Positions 20,618 to 34,900 of a stretch of 64,000 nucleotides of DNA are shown here, in pieces. The stretch's first letter is position 1. Each line of letters begins with the position of its first letter. The notes under the pieces are model-generated. The model ran no database searches. It was given only the letters and a program-made list of their open reading frames with translations, and was not told the DNA's origin. The position numbers were made by a program, and so were the translations under genes. Source of the stretch: Bombyx mori (lineage: Eukaryota; Arthropoda; Insecta; Lepidoptera; Bombycidae); the NCBI RefSeq assembly GCF_030269925.1, contig NC_085112.1, positions 10,293,501 to 10,357,500 of the forward strand. The letters run 5' to 3'.

Positions 20618-21001
20618 ATATAAAAATGAATTGCTGTTCGTTAGTCTTTTTTTATTGCCCTTGTAGGCAGACGAGCACACGGCCCACCTGATGGTGAGTG
20701 GTTACCGTCGCCCATGGACTTCAGCAATGCCAGGGGCAGAGCCGAGCCGCTGCCTACCGCTAAAACTCGAGAACGGCTGGACCGATTTGCCTAATTTTGG
20801 TCTTAAATTATTTGTAGAAGTCCAGAGAAGGTTTAAAAGATAGATAAATTTGAAAATGCTCGGAATTAAATAAAAATAACAATTTTGTTTTTCCTTTGAT
20901 GTGTACCCCGTCGGAGGGATTCCTTTTGGTTATTTTATACAAAAGTTTAGATAGTTTATTTATCGATTGAGGCACTACGAAGTCTGCCGAGTCAGCCAGT
21001 A
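20618..21001 (-). mobile_element. RTE-like 3' remnant interrupted by a SINE
   Basis: The reverse complement of the block at 9844-10131, from 'tatataaaaatgaattgctg' to 'gaagtctgccgagtcagc'. It is split at 20647-20760 by a family-2 SINE/LINE-tail repeat: the left piece ends at the T-run and the right piece resumes with 'aactcgagaacggctggaccg'. Confidence 0.6.
20647..20760 (-). mobile_element. SINE/LINE-tail repeat, family 2, nested in the RTE remnant
   Basis: T-run, then 'attgcccttgtaggcag', 'cacctgatggtgagtggtta' and 'agccgagccgctgcctacc', nearly the same as 33778-33893. It lies inside the RTE remnant, so it is the younger insertion. Confidence 0.65.
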
Positions 21002-21648
21002 TTCAAATATAATTTAAAAAAGTCCTTTGATAGTCGAGCGGTATTCTCAATGGCAATTTAGAATGCGATACGTTTGAATCTACTTTATATCTAATGCGTT
21101 TCGTGTCAAAGAATAACGTAGAATTTACGAAGAGAGAAGTTTAATTACGTTTCTCCTCCAAAGAAATATTCGAAAAACGGTAAGGCTCATTAAAATTACG
21201 TTTTATGGCGGTTCCGTATAATGCACGTATTGTTTTTAAAGCCGTTAAAATTCAATGAATACAAATAAACATTTCTACGATATATGTCTGACTTATTAAT
21301 TTAATTAATTTATAGCTTTGATGTCATTAACTTTAACACCTGAACTTACTCACCTTTCGCCTGGTACTTTTTATTGCCTTCGAAGGCAGGTTATCACACG
21401 ACCCATACACGCAGTACCGGGAGAACTGGTAATTAAGAAAATTTATAAATTTTACGAGTTTGATTTTTATTAAACGATATTTTCTGGATATTATTCTCAA
21501 CGCGGAATTCTTTCGTGAACACGTGTTAGGTATGTACGTATTGCCTTCGAAATTTAAGTAAGACTCGCTCATTGTGAGTGAGGCGCTGTTTTCGTTTAGT
21601 CCATAACGAATTTCAATAATATACTTTTTTATTTATTTATTTATTTAC
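21002..21648. other. Unannotated; small SINE-like scrap near 21360-21420
   Basis: No gene. A short 'tttttattgccttcgaaggc' piece recalls the family-2 repeat start. The right edge is an (ATTT)n run before the RT fragment. Confidence 0.3.
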
Positions 21649-22634
21649 AGGGCTTATCTACCACCGACCCTATGTTTGCTCTAAATACGATCGCTGAGGA
21701 GTATCGTGCGAAACTTGGGCCATTTTATGTTGCATTCTTAGACATGGAAAAGGCATTTGACCGTGCCAAGAGATACGATCTGGTGGAGCCTTCGCAAGAA
21801 GAATGTACCCGAACATTATGTTAACGTCATAATTGACATGTACAGGGATGCGAGGTCAATGGTACGGACAGTAGTGGGTCAGACAAAACCAATAGCAGTT
21901 GCAGAAGGTCTGCATCAAGGTTCAGTACTGAGTCCCTTTCTGTTCGGCAAGGTTATAGACTCACTCACTGAGGTGGCGCAGTCCTCAGCCTCGTGGACTT
22001 TCATCTATGCAGACGACGTTGCTATCTGCACCGAGAGCCGCACAGAGCTACGAGAGGCACTCCTGTTGTGGAAACAGCATTACAGGCCGGTGGCCTAATA
22101 TTGAGTGTTGCGAAGACACATTACATGTCTTTTAATGACCCAGATTCAGGTGACAACAGTCCGATTTCCATTGACGGTCAACTTGTAAACATGTGCGATC
22201 AATACAAGTATCTGGGTACTATGATGCACAGATCTGGAAATTTAAAATGCAACATTCAACACCGAATAACCGCAGCGTGGCTAAAATGGCGAGAAGTAAG
22301 TGGTGTCACCTGCGATAGGAGGATGCCCGTTAAGCTCAAGGGTATGATCTATAAGACCATAATAAGGCCTGTTCTTATGTATGGCAGCGAAACATGGGCG
22401 GCAACCAAAAGGAACGTACATACCATTCAAGTTGCTGAAATGAAAATGCTGAGGTGGATGTGCGGCGTGACTAGGCTCGATAAAATCCGCAACGAGTACG
22501 TGCGTGGAAGTCTAGGTGTACGGGACATCGCCGACAAGATGCAGGAGAGTAGGCTGAGATGGTATGGTCACGTGAAAAGGAAGCCACCTGACTACGTCGG
22601 AAATTTAGCGCTACTGCTCGATGAGTGTGTGTAG
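21649..22634 (+). pseudogene. RTE-clade reverse transcriptase fragment, frameshifted
   Basis: Plus-strand coding of the middle and C-terminal RT of an RTE-type LINE, spread over three frames. The first frame reads FYVAFLDMEKAFDR. A one-base shift near 21757 leads to PRDTIWWSLRKKNVPEHYV, HQGSVLSP and the active-site [10 protein letters not shown] second shift near 22060 leads to [25 protein letters not shown] and [10 protein letters not shown]. The order of motifs fits RTE elements. At least two frameshifts, the 5' truncation and a premature end make it inactive. It starts right after an (ATTT)n run. Confidence 0.8.
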
Positions 22635-24306
22635 AACAGCTAAAATAACAAATACAACATTAGAATTATAGTAATGCACATACACATAGCAAATATTATT
22701 AAACTTATTATTAAACAAATATTATTAATTTTACTCTCTAAATTTTGTAAGGAACGTCTGAACTATTTCATTATTTGTCGAGACAAACGTTGAAGTATAA
22801 ATGAATGTGAAAAGATAGGTGTAAACGAATTAATAACTTTCGTAAACAGTTTAGAGTATCTTAAAAAACCTTTCCTTACAAAATAAAATAGTGCATTATC
22901 GAAATTTAAATTAATAATGAGTTTTCATAAAGTGCCCAAGTCCAATTTTATGACTTCAATTGAAATTAAAAGGCTCACGTATCTAAATTATGACAATTAG
23001 GATGCTCTTCGTGATCATTATTCATTCAGTGGCGTTGACAGAAGCATACAAAGGTCGCGTACGTTTATGTTGTTAGTCCCTGATTACATTATACATTCAT
23101 CGGAAGCGAGATTTACGTAAACAGCTTATTATGCGGTTGTGCCGTGGAAATTGCACAGTTTGAAGCAGGAACGGAGTTAGAATCTCTTTGTATTACTCCG
23201 AGAACGGAAAAGTTCTGATTGGCTTTTGTGCTGTTGACTCGAGATACTTACAGCGGCTTCAGCGGACAAGACTATGTAGTAAGGAAATATACGCTAACAA
23301 CATTGTTGTTGAAGTCTAGAAATCAATTTTTTAAAAGACTAGTTATTTTCTTACTCTTTGATGTTTTTGTCAGAAGCAGTTTTGAAAGGACGATTTTGTC
23401 TTGTGTATTATCGCTACACAACGTTAACAATGACCGTAGGTATCTGTTTTGTAAGCATTCATCTTATGCAGTTTGATTAATTATTACTGATTGAATACAC
23501 TGAAAGGGATATTGAACGTCATGTAGATATGCACAAATAAGGCGTTAGGTAGAACAGACATTCAATTGTTTCTTTCAAATAGATTAACAAAATACGGCAT
23601 TACCATATCTAGGATAGTTTGGTTTTTCACAAGTTTTTTATTTTGAAGGAATTGCAGCTGTAGTTTGAGGGAACTCATGTTGCATTTTCAGAGCAAAGAT
23701 TCTGTGGCCTTTACGAAATTTTAATTGCTTTTGTTAAAAAACTGATAGGTTTTGTCTCACGCCGCACGTAGTTTCTTCGATGGGCATTTTTAAGAATCAA
23801 TCTCCCATCATGTGGTGAAATGAAAAGGAAATGGGAAGCAATGCAAGAATGAGCACTGGTAAATGGATTATAGCTCAAAGCGACTAAAAACCCCGCGGCG
23901 TTTCGGGAAGGACCTATGTGTACTTACTACTTCTGGATAATGAACTGTCTTCTGCTTGCCTGTCGAGACAATCTGAGCTCTTATCTCGCACAACGGCATC
24001 TCAACTTATAGATGCTGAAAGCGCTTCAAAACGCACGCACACTCCCACCTAAATCCACACCTGTATTAACCCAAATGTGCCTCTGTGATATTCAAAGCTT
24101 AATTTACGCCCGCAAGTCGGATGTTAACAGATTTTTACAGCAATCAACATACAAATCTGCTATTGAAAAGTTAATGTTGAAATATTTTGAAATGCTCATA
24201 TAAATGAGCAATATAAATGATAACAATAATGTCCTGTTGAATAGCAAGGTGGAGGCAAATTAATAATAGCGGGCTGACTTGTCAACTATCAAGTTACTTG
24301 CCAAGC
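22635..24306. other. Unannotated AT-rich stretch
   Basis: Short ORFs here (for example 85 codons from 23219) have no recognisable domain and no supporting splice or regulatory context. Nothing else is seen. Confidence 0.35.
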
Positions 24307-24553
24307 TTTTTTTTTTTTATTGCTTAGATCGATGGACGAGCTCACAGCCCACCTGGTGTTAAGTGGTTACTGGAGCCCATAGACATCTACAACGTAAATG
24401 CGCCACCCATCTTGAGATATAAGTTCTAAGGTCTCAGTATAGTTACAGCGGCTACCTCACCCTTCAAACCGAAACGCATTACTGCTTCACGGCAAAAATA
24501 GGCAGGGCGGTGGTACCTACCCGTGTGGACTCACAAGAGGTCCTACCACCAGT
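24307..24553 (-). mobile_element. Bm1 SINE, 5'-truncated
   Basis: Reverse-strand Bm1 from its A-tail (T-run at 24307) through 'gacgagctcacagcccacc' to 'aagaggtcctaccaccagta'. It lacks the tRNA-like head and is well preserved. Confidence 0.85.
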
Positions 24554-24899
24554 ATTCTATTCATAGGGTAAAATGCAACATAAACTAATCTAGAATGTTG
24601 TCTCTATACTATTTGCCCCTAGTATTGCTAATGACCAATATTGACTTCTGGCCATCAGGTAGGCCCGAAGCCTGTCAGCATTTTTCAATAGTAAAAAGTA
24701 TTTCTCAAGGGTTCTTGCTGCGTTCATGTTGTACATTTCATAAATAAAACAGCAAAGTTAAATATTTACAGTTAAGTTAAACAGTTTTAACAATTTTGTC
24801 GCAAATAACTTGTTTTGTTCTCACCAAGTTTTGTGGCAAACTTTATAGTCATCATCACCAATTTTAACAGCCTGTTATAGTCCACTGTTGAACCTCTTA

Positions 24900-25125
24900 A
24901 TACATAAGTATAATATCCATATTTTAATGCGAAAGTAACTTTATCTGTCTGTCTGTCTGTCGCACTTTCACGCCAAAGCAACTGAACCGATCTAAATGAA
25001 ATTTGGTACACAAATAGTCTAGAGTCTGAGATAGGACATAGGCTACTTTTTAATGTGAAAAAAGGGTTGAAAGAATTGAAAGGGGCGATCAAAAGTTGTA
25101 TCGTCATTTTTAGAGATAAAAGCTT
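24900..25125 (+). mobile_element. RTE-like 3' remnant with (GTCT)n
   Basis: 'aatgcgaaagtaactttatc', a GTCT repeat, then 'gcaactgaaccgatctaaatg', 'ataggacataggctactttt' and 'aaaggggcgatcaaaagttg'. This is the typical wording of decayed RTE-type 3' ends in moths. There is no coding sequence. Family assignment is from memory. Confidence 0.5.
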
Positions 25126-25991
25126 GTAACATCAGAATAACACATATAATTTATAAAAATATAGTGTGAATTACCCAAAATGTAACGATAAGTTTCAAGT
25201 AAGAAGGAAAAAAATCTGCCATCTGCGAGCTATTTTTGCGTACGCCGCAAAAACCGTTGGAGCTACACGTACATATATAATATAAAATGGAAATGTTTAT
25301 CATATATCTATCTTTTATTTGTAAGCCATTATCGTCAAAATAATGAAACATTAATATAAGAAGAGGAATGATTATATTTTTTGTTTGCTACGTTCTTTTT
25401 TTATCGCGTTTGTTACTGTCAGGACCAGATTTGTATAAAAGAATATTCAATAAGATCAATAATAAACTATAGCTCCTAGAGTCCCTAGTCTGTTCATAAA
25501 ACAATATCTCACTTCTATTTATTCTTCATACGAGAACAGAAGAAGCGCATATCTCTGATATTCAAGAACATATTAACTCCGTATTTAAGGTTTGTACGTA
25601 CATATTTGTAATTTACAAAACTTTTGTAATGACAAGTAAAAATCTTCGGTCGTTTTGACTGTTTAACATTGACCTTTGTTAACTTAACTTAGTGATATGC
25701 TTATAATCAACTTAAGCTCAGTTTCCTTTGAATTTTCATCACTCTGGTACATAAATTACATTTACATACAGCTCGACTTATTCCAGCCGTAGCAGTTAGT
25801 AGCACGTAGGGTCAGACAGTTGCATTATCCGCGAGCTACGAAGCACACGCCTTCACTGGCTGGCTACACAGTCAAAAGAATTGTTACGATCGACAATTAT
25901 CATCATGAATATTGTAAAAAAATGATTGTATATCTGTATATTGATAATGTTAATTTCGTATTTTTTAAAGTGACTCTCAGTGTTGTGTAAA

Positions 25992-28900
25992 ATGATACGA
26001 ATATTAAATGTTTTCTGTTTATTTCTCATAGGAGCTAAAGGTAATCTTTAAATGATCTTGACATAAGGTTTATAATTGAATATGCAATTTCGAAAAGGGC
26101 ACATGTTGCATATTTTGTAAAATACGTTTTTTCATATACAAATAGTTTTGAGGCTTACCTACACCCATTTTATAATAATTCCAGTAATTTTCAATTGCTA
26201 ATTAACACCAAAATATATCTCAAAAGTTAATATTTTAAATTTTACACTGCTTTAGAAAATAATCAGTTTTTTTTTCACTTCCTGAACATTTTACATTTTC
26301 AGAGATGTGCCCTTGTCGAAATTGCATATTCAATTGAAATTCGCAAAATTTTTATGTTCAAACAGTAAACAAATTATTTCATTTGAGACACAGTTTCACA
26401 GATTTTCGTTACTTGTAGGGATGTATCGCTAATTGTACCGGTAATTGTATAACGTCATATATTAATACAATTGAATATTTTTTTTGTATTGCTTAGATGG
26501 GTAGACGAGCTCACAGCCCACCTAGTTCTAACTACTACTACTGTTACTGGAGCCCATAGACATCCACAACGTAAATGCGCCACCCATCTTGAGATACAAG
26601 TTCTAAGGTCTCACGTATAGTTACAACGGCTGCCCCACCCTTCAAACCGAAACGCATTAGTGCTTCAGGGCAGAAATAGGCAGGGCGGTGGTACCTACCC
26701 GCGCGGACTCACAAGAGGTCCTACCACCAGTCTTATCGTCTTATACTCTTATCCAGAAGACGAAAACGCAAGTCCAACATACAGCCGGAAACTCAAAATA
26801 ATATTAATTCATTCTGTGGAAAGAAAAATCTAGATATTTTTTTTTTGAATAATAGAAAATAAAAGAGTTTCAATTAGTATTAAGTGATTACCGAAGCTTA
26901 GAAAAACTAAAAAAGAATTGCCATTGGTTCCCTGTAACCATAAAGTCGAAGTCTCATGTAATACAATCCTTCACCAGCCCCGACCACCCTCTTCAGCCAA
27001 CCTATATCCTGGGCCAGGAAGGTCAAGTACCTGAGAGTCCCCCAAGCATGCATCATCTGTAAACGGCGTAAAATGTCCTTTCGGAACAAGGTGACACTTT
27101 ACTAAACTTGCATACGTTCCGTTAAGACATGCGCCAGTATGATGTTCGCTCGCGCGACCCGCATGCACATAGACACCCTCCAATCCCTATAATCCCGTTT
27201 TTGCAGGTTAGTCGTTAGAGCTCCGTGGTTCGTAATAAGCGATCAAATGATCCAAAAGCACATGAAGTTAGCATCGAAACTTCGATTCGCCTTATCGTTG
27301 CCGCCGCTGACTACTCCCCGGGTCCTGTTCACACAGGAGCCATTCAACGTCGACGCCCTAGACACGTTCTTACGGATCCATCAAATCCAATAACCCTTGC
27401 ATTAGACGCCTTCAGCTCTACAACTAGGAGCAGGCTGGGAGGGACCCCAGTAACCATTACTCGTACGTACGTGCAACCTAACCCATGCATCAGCTCGCTG
27501 AGTTTCTAATCGGATCTTCTCAGCGGGTCGCGATTCCGATCCGGAAGCAGATACATTCGCGAAGCAGCTGCTCTTGAGCTTGAGTTAGGTCTCCTTCGGA
27601 GGCGCTCGGGCAGCTGTTAGCAAATCCCTCCTCTCCTGGCTGAGCCTTTGCTCGTCCACCGGACTTGGTAAAACTGTAAAAGGCCTCCGGACCACCAGCA
27701 ATACCTTAGTCACAAAAAAAACAATCCTTCAAACTAGAACACTTTATAACAAAAACTAGCTTTTGCCCGCGACTTCGGCCGCGTGGAATAGTTACTTTGG
27801 CATAACGCTAAATTTTACCCGCCTCTTCATTTACGTAGAAAATGAAAATAATTTTGATTTAATAGAATGTTAAGGAGCTATTTAAGGTAGCAAAATCACG
27901 CTTTTTAACCGAATTCAAAAGTTATCAATTCGACCACAATTTTTTTATCTATGTATGTTCACCGATTTCTCGAGAATGCTTGAACCGATTCTGATAATCC
28001 CTTTTTCTTTTTTTTTTGTTTGAAAGGATAGACTTCCCGTTTGGTCCTGTAATCATCAAGATCTGATGATGGGATCCTGTAGAAATCCAGAAAAATGTTT
28101 AACTTTCAAAGCCTATCTTGAAGTGATTTGGGTGTTTCTTGTTATTCTTCTTATTCTGTGCCGCCGCGCGTCTTGTACATCAATATTACGCGCTTGATCA
28201 TTATTTTGCTGCGATGTTATTTTAAAACTGCGATATCTTTTCATACTCATTAAAATACTCATAGCGAGACACTCATTAAAATCAAGCGAGGGGAAATTTC
28301 TTTAAAATTAAATACTTGTAATGAATAACGTATTTATTTGGATAGGGATAAATATCATCTTCATAAAAACACCTTCACATATAATGCTTTATTTTAGAAC
28401 AAGTTTGTTTAGCTTAAAACGTTATTCGGCCAACCTTAAAATAAAGACATATGCTGTCGCGGACTTTTTTTGGAACCTTTAAAGGGGAACAATTTTGTCT
28501 ATACATTATTTTGGACCGTCGAGGCGATTCGCCCGATTCTTGTGGATTGGGTGAATCGTGACAGAGGACGCCTCACTTTCCGGCTCACGCAGGTGCTCAC
28601 TGGGCATGGTTGCTTCGGTGAGTTCCTGCACCGGATCGGAGCCGAGCCGACGGCAGAGTGTTACCATTGTGGTTGCGACTTGGACACGGCGGAGCACACG
28701 CTCGTTGCCTGCCCCGCATGGGAGGGGTGGCGCCGTGTCCTCGTCGCAAAAATAGGAAACGACTTGTCGTTGCCGAGTGTTGTGGCATCGATGCTCGGCA
28801 ACGACGAGTCGTGGAAGGCGATGCTCGACTTCTGCGAGTGCACCATCTCGCAGAAGGAGGGGGCGGGGCGCGTGTGAGACGCACAAGCCCGCCGCCGTCG

Positions 28901-31900
28901 AGCGGGGGCCAGGGAGGCGGACCTCGCCCTAGCCCTGGCCCTCTAAGTGTTTCGGGTCCCCCTCATATGTCGGTCTGGGGCCCGGCGAAGGGGGCCTAAG
29001 AAGACGACGTGCAAGCTGCTCTGCACGCGTTTTACGCAAGAGCATCCGGGTGATGGAAGGCCGGCTATCCTCGACCCACGCTGGTTCTGACCCAGCGGGG
29101 TATTTCGTAGGATAACCGACGCCATCTAGGCGGGCTTCGGACAGCTTGCCGACCGAGAGGGCTGGTGGTCGTGGCGCCGACGATCGCTGGCTCGGCGTCC
29201 CGAGGGGGAGGGTGATGGGAGAGATGTGCTCCGCACTAAACGCTTCACTCTCCTCCCCTTGCCTTTTCATGAGTTCTGTCTCATGCGAGGGTTGGACGTT
29301 GGTTGTTGAGCGACAGGAGGTTTTAGTCGGTTCGACTCCGACATGCCCCACCCTCCATCCCCAGTGGAGGGTGGGAGTCCGGCGATTTCCTCCTGTTTTA
29401 GCAAAACTTTCCGTTTCCGCAGCAGAAGCTCTCAAAAGGGAAAAAACCCCGATTTTGAAACATTTTTTTTGGTGCTCCGCTTGTATTATTCTTATCGTGA
29501 TGTTATATAAGCCTTCCTCAATAAATGAGCTATCTGACACAGAAATAATTTTTCAAATCGGACCAGTAGGTAGATCCTGAGATTAGCGCGTTCAAAAAAA
29601 AAAACAAACTCTTCAGCTTTATAATATTTCTTATAAAAAAATATAAGTATACATAAGCTGTAGAAACTTTTAAAAAGATCCGATGTATTATTTTTAACCT
29701 ACGTTACGGCGTTTGATTATCAAGAAATATATAAATAAATAACAATATTAAAACATTTCTTCTCAGTCGCATGCACTCTTGGCAGAGTCGTGGTCATCAC
29801 TTCGGGTGGTGGTGCGCTTCACCAGACGTCGCCATTCCTCGCAATCACCATGACGTTTAAGTATCAACAGTTCACTCAACGTAAAGCTTTGATAAGTAAT
29901 TTTGTGTTTCCAGTATCCATCTGCCTACGGGTTGTAGGGATTTCTGTGCCGCCGCTGAAGCAGCGTGGTGATTCTGCGACCCTAACCTGCGAATACGATT
30001 TGGAGGGCGGGAAACTATACTCAGTGAAATGGTATCGAGATAATGAAGAGTTCTACCGATACATGCCGAGGCTTAGACCGCCGCAACACGCACATCAATT
30101 GGATGGCGTCAAAGTTGATGTGAGTTTGATATGTTTTAGAAATTCATATCGGAAATTTTATTATTTATTCTATTAGAAGCGAATGAGGACATCACAATTC
30201 ATCACATGGACATTTTTTGTGCCAGGCCTGTATAAATTCACCCCAAACGCGTGAGGTGATGGTACGACGTCTCGTCAAACTTCCAGTCAAGATAAGACAG
30301 AGCTAGGATTGCTAGGCAGGGGTAGGATTGAAAAAACCAAAATAACCCATCACGGGGCATCTGAACAAACCTCTCGTTCGCAAGATTATCGAGAACCTGA
30401 ACGATACTTACAAACATGTTCGAAATACCCTGCTGGATTAAAGCCAGTGTAGAGTCGGAGGAAAATAACCTTTGGTCTTCTTAGCAGACTACGCTAGCTC
30501 CAAAAAATACGCTACGGGGACAAGAACCTTGTGAAATAATTCATCCTAGTAGCAGTACATCGCATTTTTAGTGTCTTTGAAGGTAAATGAGAAAATTGCT
30601 CACTTAATGAGTGGTCACCAACTATGGAGAACTGCTATAATACCCTGTTTGAAGAAGGACATATCATCAGGCTCAAGTTAGGCTGTAGAGCGCTCATACG
30701 TAATAGTAGTAATAGCAGCGAAGTAACTAATTACAAGTGGGCCGTGAGCTCGTTAAGCCATAAACATTAAATTAAAGTATTGTACAATAGTCATAACTCA
30801 CTATATACATTACATACCCACATTTTAGCTTGAAAAGTCAACAGCTCGTCGAGTCCATCTCAGAGAATTGACTTTGAAGTCCCGAGGGCTGTACCGATGT
30901 GAGGTATCAGAGGAAGCACCGTCATTCCACTCGGCACAGGCAGAGAATTTTATGGAAATTTATTGTGAGTGCTAATTAAGTCCCAAAGCGTCTACATATT
31001 TATGAATCCAAAATTCCGAAAACTTGTTTCATGGTCTCGGCTTTGGATTTTATTCGTATTACCAAAATACGAATTACTTTGGTTACACCGAAGTAATTAA
31101 TGTAGGTACATCATGTGGATGGATGGATTTCTATGCAACCATTGTATAAACCAATAGCAAAAATATCTCGCGTGCAGTGCATCTCAAAAAATCTTTCGAA
31201 TAAATCCTGGGGGATCTAGACAATACTACATTGAAAAAAGTGGACTTTTACTGGTGGTAGGACCTCTTGTGAGTCCGCACGGGTAGGTACCACCGCCCCG
31301 CCTATTTCTGCCGTGAAGCAGTAATGCGTTTCGGTTTGAAGGGTGGGGCAGCCGTTGTGACTATACTGAGACCTTAGAACTATATCTCAAGGTGTGTGGC
31401 GCATTTACGTTGTAGATGTCTATGGGCTCCAGTAACCACTTAACATCAGGTGGGCTATGAGCTCGTCCACACAGCTAAGCAATAAAAAAAAAAAAAAAAA
31501 AAAATATTTCTACACTAATGTGTTGGCTGATCATCAGTCGTATCTGAATAGTTTTTTTCTTTAAGTATGCTCGTTGTGGGTTGTGCCATTCATTATTTAT
31601 TTTCGATGCATACAAACCTATAATAATTTTCCACCAGGTAGTCGGTCTCAGTTTTTTTCTACTTTTTCCTACCTGCCAGTAGCTTCGATGAGTTATTCTA
31701 GCTTCACCATGACTTGATGGGAGTTTACTGCACTCTACCTAAGAAGACTTGCTAACATCTGCCCTAGCAAGAGGTACGGATCGGAATTGCGACGCGCTGT
31801 GAAGATCTAGCGAGTAACTCTGTAGACGACATTCAGATTCCGAAAATAAAAAAAATTACCTGCATCTAGTCGCGAATAGGCCAATTGTTAATTTTCTGAA

Positions 31901-34900
31901 TGGTTTTGAAGTGAAAACTTCTATAGAATCGTTGTGATTTCAAACAGGATGCAACGGAAAAAACGACAGGTAAGAGACACAAATACAAAAATGTGTAGGA
32001 TGAAGCCAGCAAAGAATGAGACAGAAATATACATACTATTTAATACAGCGCCATCTGTGAGATTTTTTAATACTAACGTGTGTATGAAAGCTCTTGTAGT
32101 GAATTTTAATTTAGGATTATACGTGAAATTAAAATATCAATTCACAGAGGGCGCTACCTTACAATTATTTACTAATGACAAAATTTTACATATTTTATAC
32201 CTAAGACGTTTAGGATAATTGTATTTTAATTTTGGAAGGTTTCACTTCTACCACGTGTGAATTGCACACATTTTGTTTTTTTTTCTAATAATCCCCTATT
32301 TTTTACATAATGTGACTTATTATTCTTCTTACCATTGCTTTATTTCAGATTTTCCGAAGGAGAGTCCTCGGATCACGGGACTCGAAGGACCATATAACAT
32401 CAAGGATATGCTAGACGTTAACTGTTCATCAGCTCGATCGTTCCCAGCTCCGGAATTGCAATGGCTAATTAACGGTCAAAAGGTAAATAACAGCAAGCTT
32501 TTGAAAGCGTACCTAATTGATTTTATTGCCCTTAATTTTTATCATTGCTTTAAACATGGACAAAGACAGACGACCAGAAAGGCCATTTGATAATGATTAG
32601 CTGCCTGACCCCGTAGACATCATGGGCGTGTCCACGAAACACTTTTACGCTCAAGGATCGAAATTAGTTGTATTAGCTACAACTGTTCCATACTTCAAAC
32701 CCAAACGAATTACTGGTTCGTGACAAAATAGATAGGAATTGTGAGATAGCTTCTCATGCATACCAAAAAAAAAAATTAACACACTGTAATCTATTTAAGT
32801 CAAAATTTATAAAAGTACCGTAGGTACTAGCCATAATCGCCCGCTTCGCTGGGCATTAAAAATAACATTATTATATATTGTCATTATTATTGTGGAGTCC
32901 AACACTCATATAAATATTAGCCTATCCATTAAGTACCTACATGTACTTTCTACATGGATACCAAGTTTCTAGTCAATCGGATGCATGGTTCAGTAGTTAT
33001 AACAGAACATCCGTAAAAACCGATATAGATGGAAGGTAATCTATTTCATATTTTTTCTGTACAGATTACGGACAGATCTTCGTTAATAGCATATGGCGCG
33101 AAGCCCGCCCCACAAGGTCTTCTAGTATCTACCCTTGGTCTCCGGACGCCAGTTCAATCACGAATGAAAATCAAATGTATCGCAACAATCGATACACATA
33201 GACGAGAGCGTACCGTTGTCATTGGTAAATATTATATAGTGATAACAAAAAAAAAAAGAGTGCGTGTACTTATGTACGCGCGTAAGAAGTTATACTGTAT
33301 TTTTATTAAATTTATTTATTTATTTAAATTTTAATCAATTTGAAAAAAAATCGATTAAGCAACATCCTCAAACACGCATAATGGACATCCCTTTTCTTGA
33401 CATCGTATAAATTCGGTAATTCTCGGTACGGTTCGGAAAGTTCACCAGCGGCTATATTCAGACTCACCAAGTTACGTCGGTCGTATTGTAATGAGCGATT
33501 TAGTGGGCAACTTCATTCTGTTAATTTTGTGTCACGGTGCGCGCGCATCGTAAAATTTCACTCTCATTAATTGGTCATAACGCGCCTAAAGAAGTATAAC
33601 ATCAAAAAAAGTACTCAAAAACATGTTCGAGTTTGATCAGTCTCCTACCAGTGTCCCTGTGGTAGAATGATGTTTGACGGATATTTTAAAAGTCAACAAA
33701 AATTTACAGCGGTCTCAAATATTCTTACTGCAATAGCAATTCGACTAGTTGATCTCACTACATATATAATTATTATTCTTATTTTATTGCCCTGGTATGC
33801 AGATCAGCGTACGGCCCACCTGATGGTGTGTAGTTACCGTCGCCCATGGACTTCAGCAATTCCAGGGGCAGAGCCGAGCCGCTGCCTACCGTTAAGTACT
33901 CTCCACAAGCCTTGTCTGAAGAAGAACATGTCATGAGAAAACATCGTGGACTGTCACTATCTATATACTGTTACTTAGTTACCGGAATCAGACATTAAAA
34001 AGTGAAGCCGCTAATCTTAAGACATGGGGTGGACATACTTAAAGACTCATTACAATTTTTGTTTTTCTTATCAAGTTTTTTATTTATTTATTATAAAAGA
34101 ATATTCTCGTTACAAGAACACCACGAAAAAGGTATAAGTTCCGAATTAACCCTCGGCTCTTAATATATTTTAGTCCGCACGAGTACCTACGAGCATGGGT
34201 ACCTACCATCCCGTTTCTGCCGTGAAGCACTGATGCGTTTTGACGTATAGAGTACCGCAATTGTTGTACTGTAAAAACGGAAACTTAGAACTTATATCTC
34301 ACGATGATGGCAGCATTTACTTTGTTGATGTCCATGGGCTCCAGTAAGCACTTAACACCAGGTGGAGCGTGAGCTAGGAGATCCAAGCATAAAAAAACGG
34401 AATCCTTTTTAAAAACCTGTTAAAAATTAAAAAAATACAAAAGGAAGTTTGCTAAATAAAGAAATCGGAATTGCCAGGGTAGAGGTATAAAACAAATCAA
34501 AACAAGTTTAAATTTCTATGTAAATTATGAAGAAAGTTATAAAATAAATAATTTCACTTTTATTTTCATTCAGGTTATGATTTACTTGATGGGTACATTG
34601 TATCGGAAGATTAACAGATTAATAAATCAACTGTTGTTAGTGAAATCTGACATTTGTTAATAGTTATCAAATATTTTACTTTCGTGTTTTATGCAGAGCG
34701 CTAACTTTGGATTGTCAACATAAATATATAGCTGTCAAAAAGAGTCATCCAAATAATTTTATTAGCTACCAACATTAAGCGGTGGTCAGGTTACCATTAT
34801 GAATTTTAATCTAAAAAATTCCATTTCAGAAATAAATTGCGGGACCCAGCACAAACTTTGCAATCTGTCAACATTACTACTTGTTCAAACTTTTTATTCA

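Noticed and set aside
24940..24965. GTCT repeat as a possible CRISPR-like or microsatellite array of interest
   Set aside because: A short tetranucleotide run that belongs to a common RTE-type tail; no spacers or array structure.
28506..28886. Several overlapping frames on both strands in GC-rich sequence
   Set aside because: They arise from the GC-rich R1-clade ORF2 end; only the frame with the zinc motif is meaningful.
29790..29913. Upstream extension of the Beat exon 2 frame (MVITSGGGAL...)
   Set aside because: The frame is open by chance within intron 1. A strong acceptor at 29911-29913 and the phase match with the signal-peptide exon define the true exon start.
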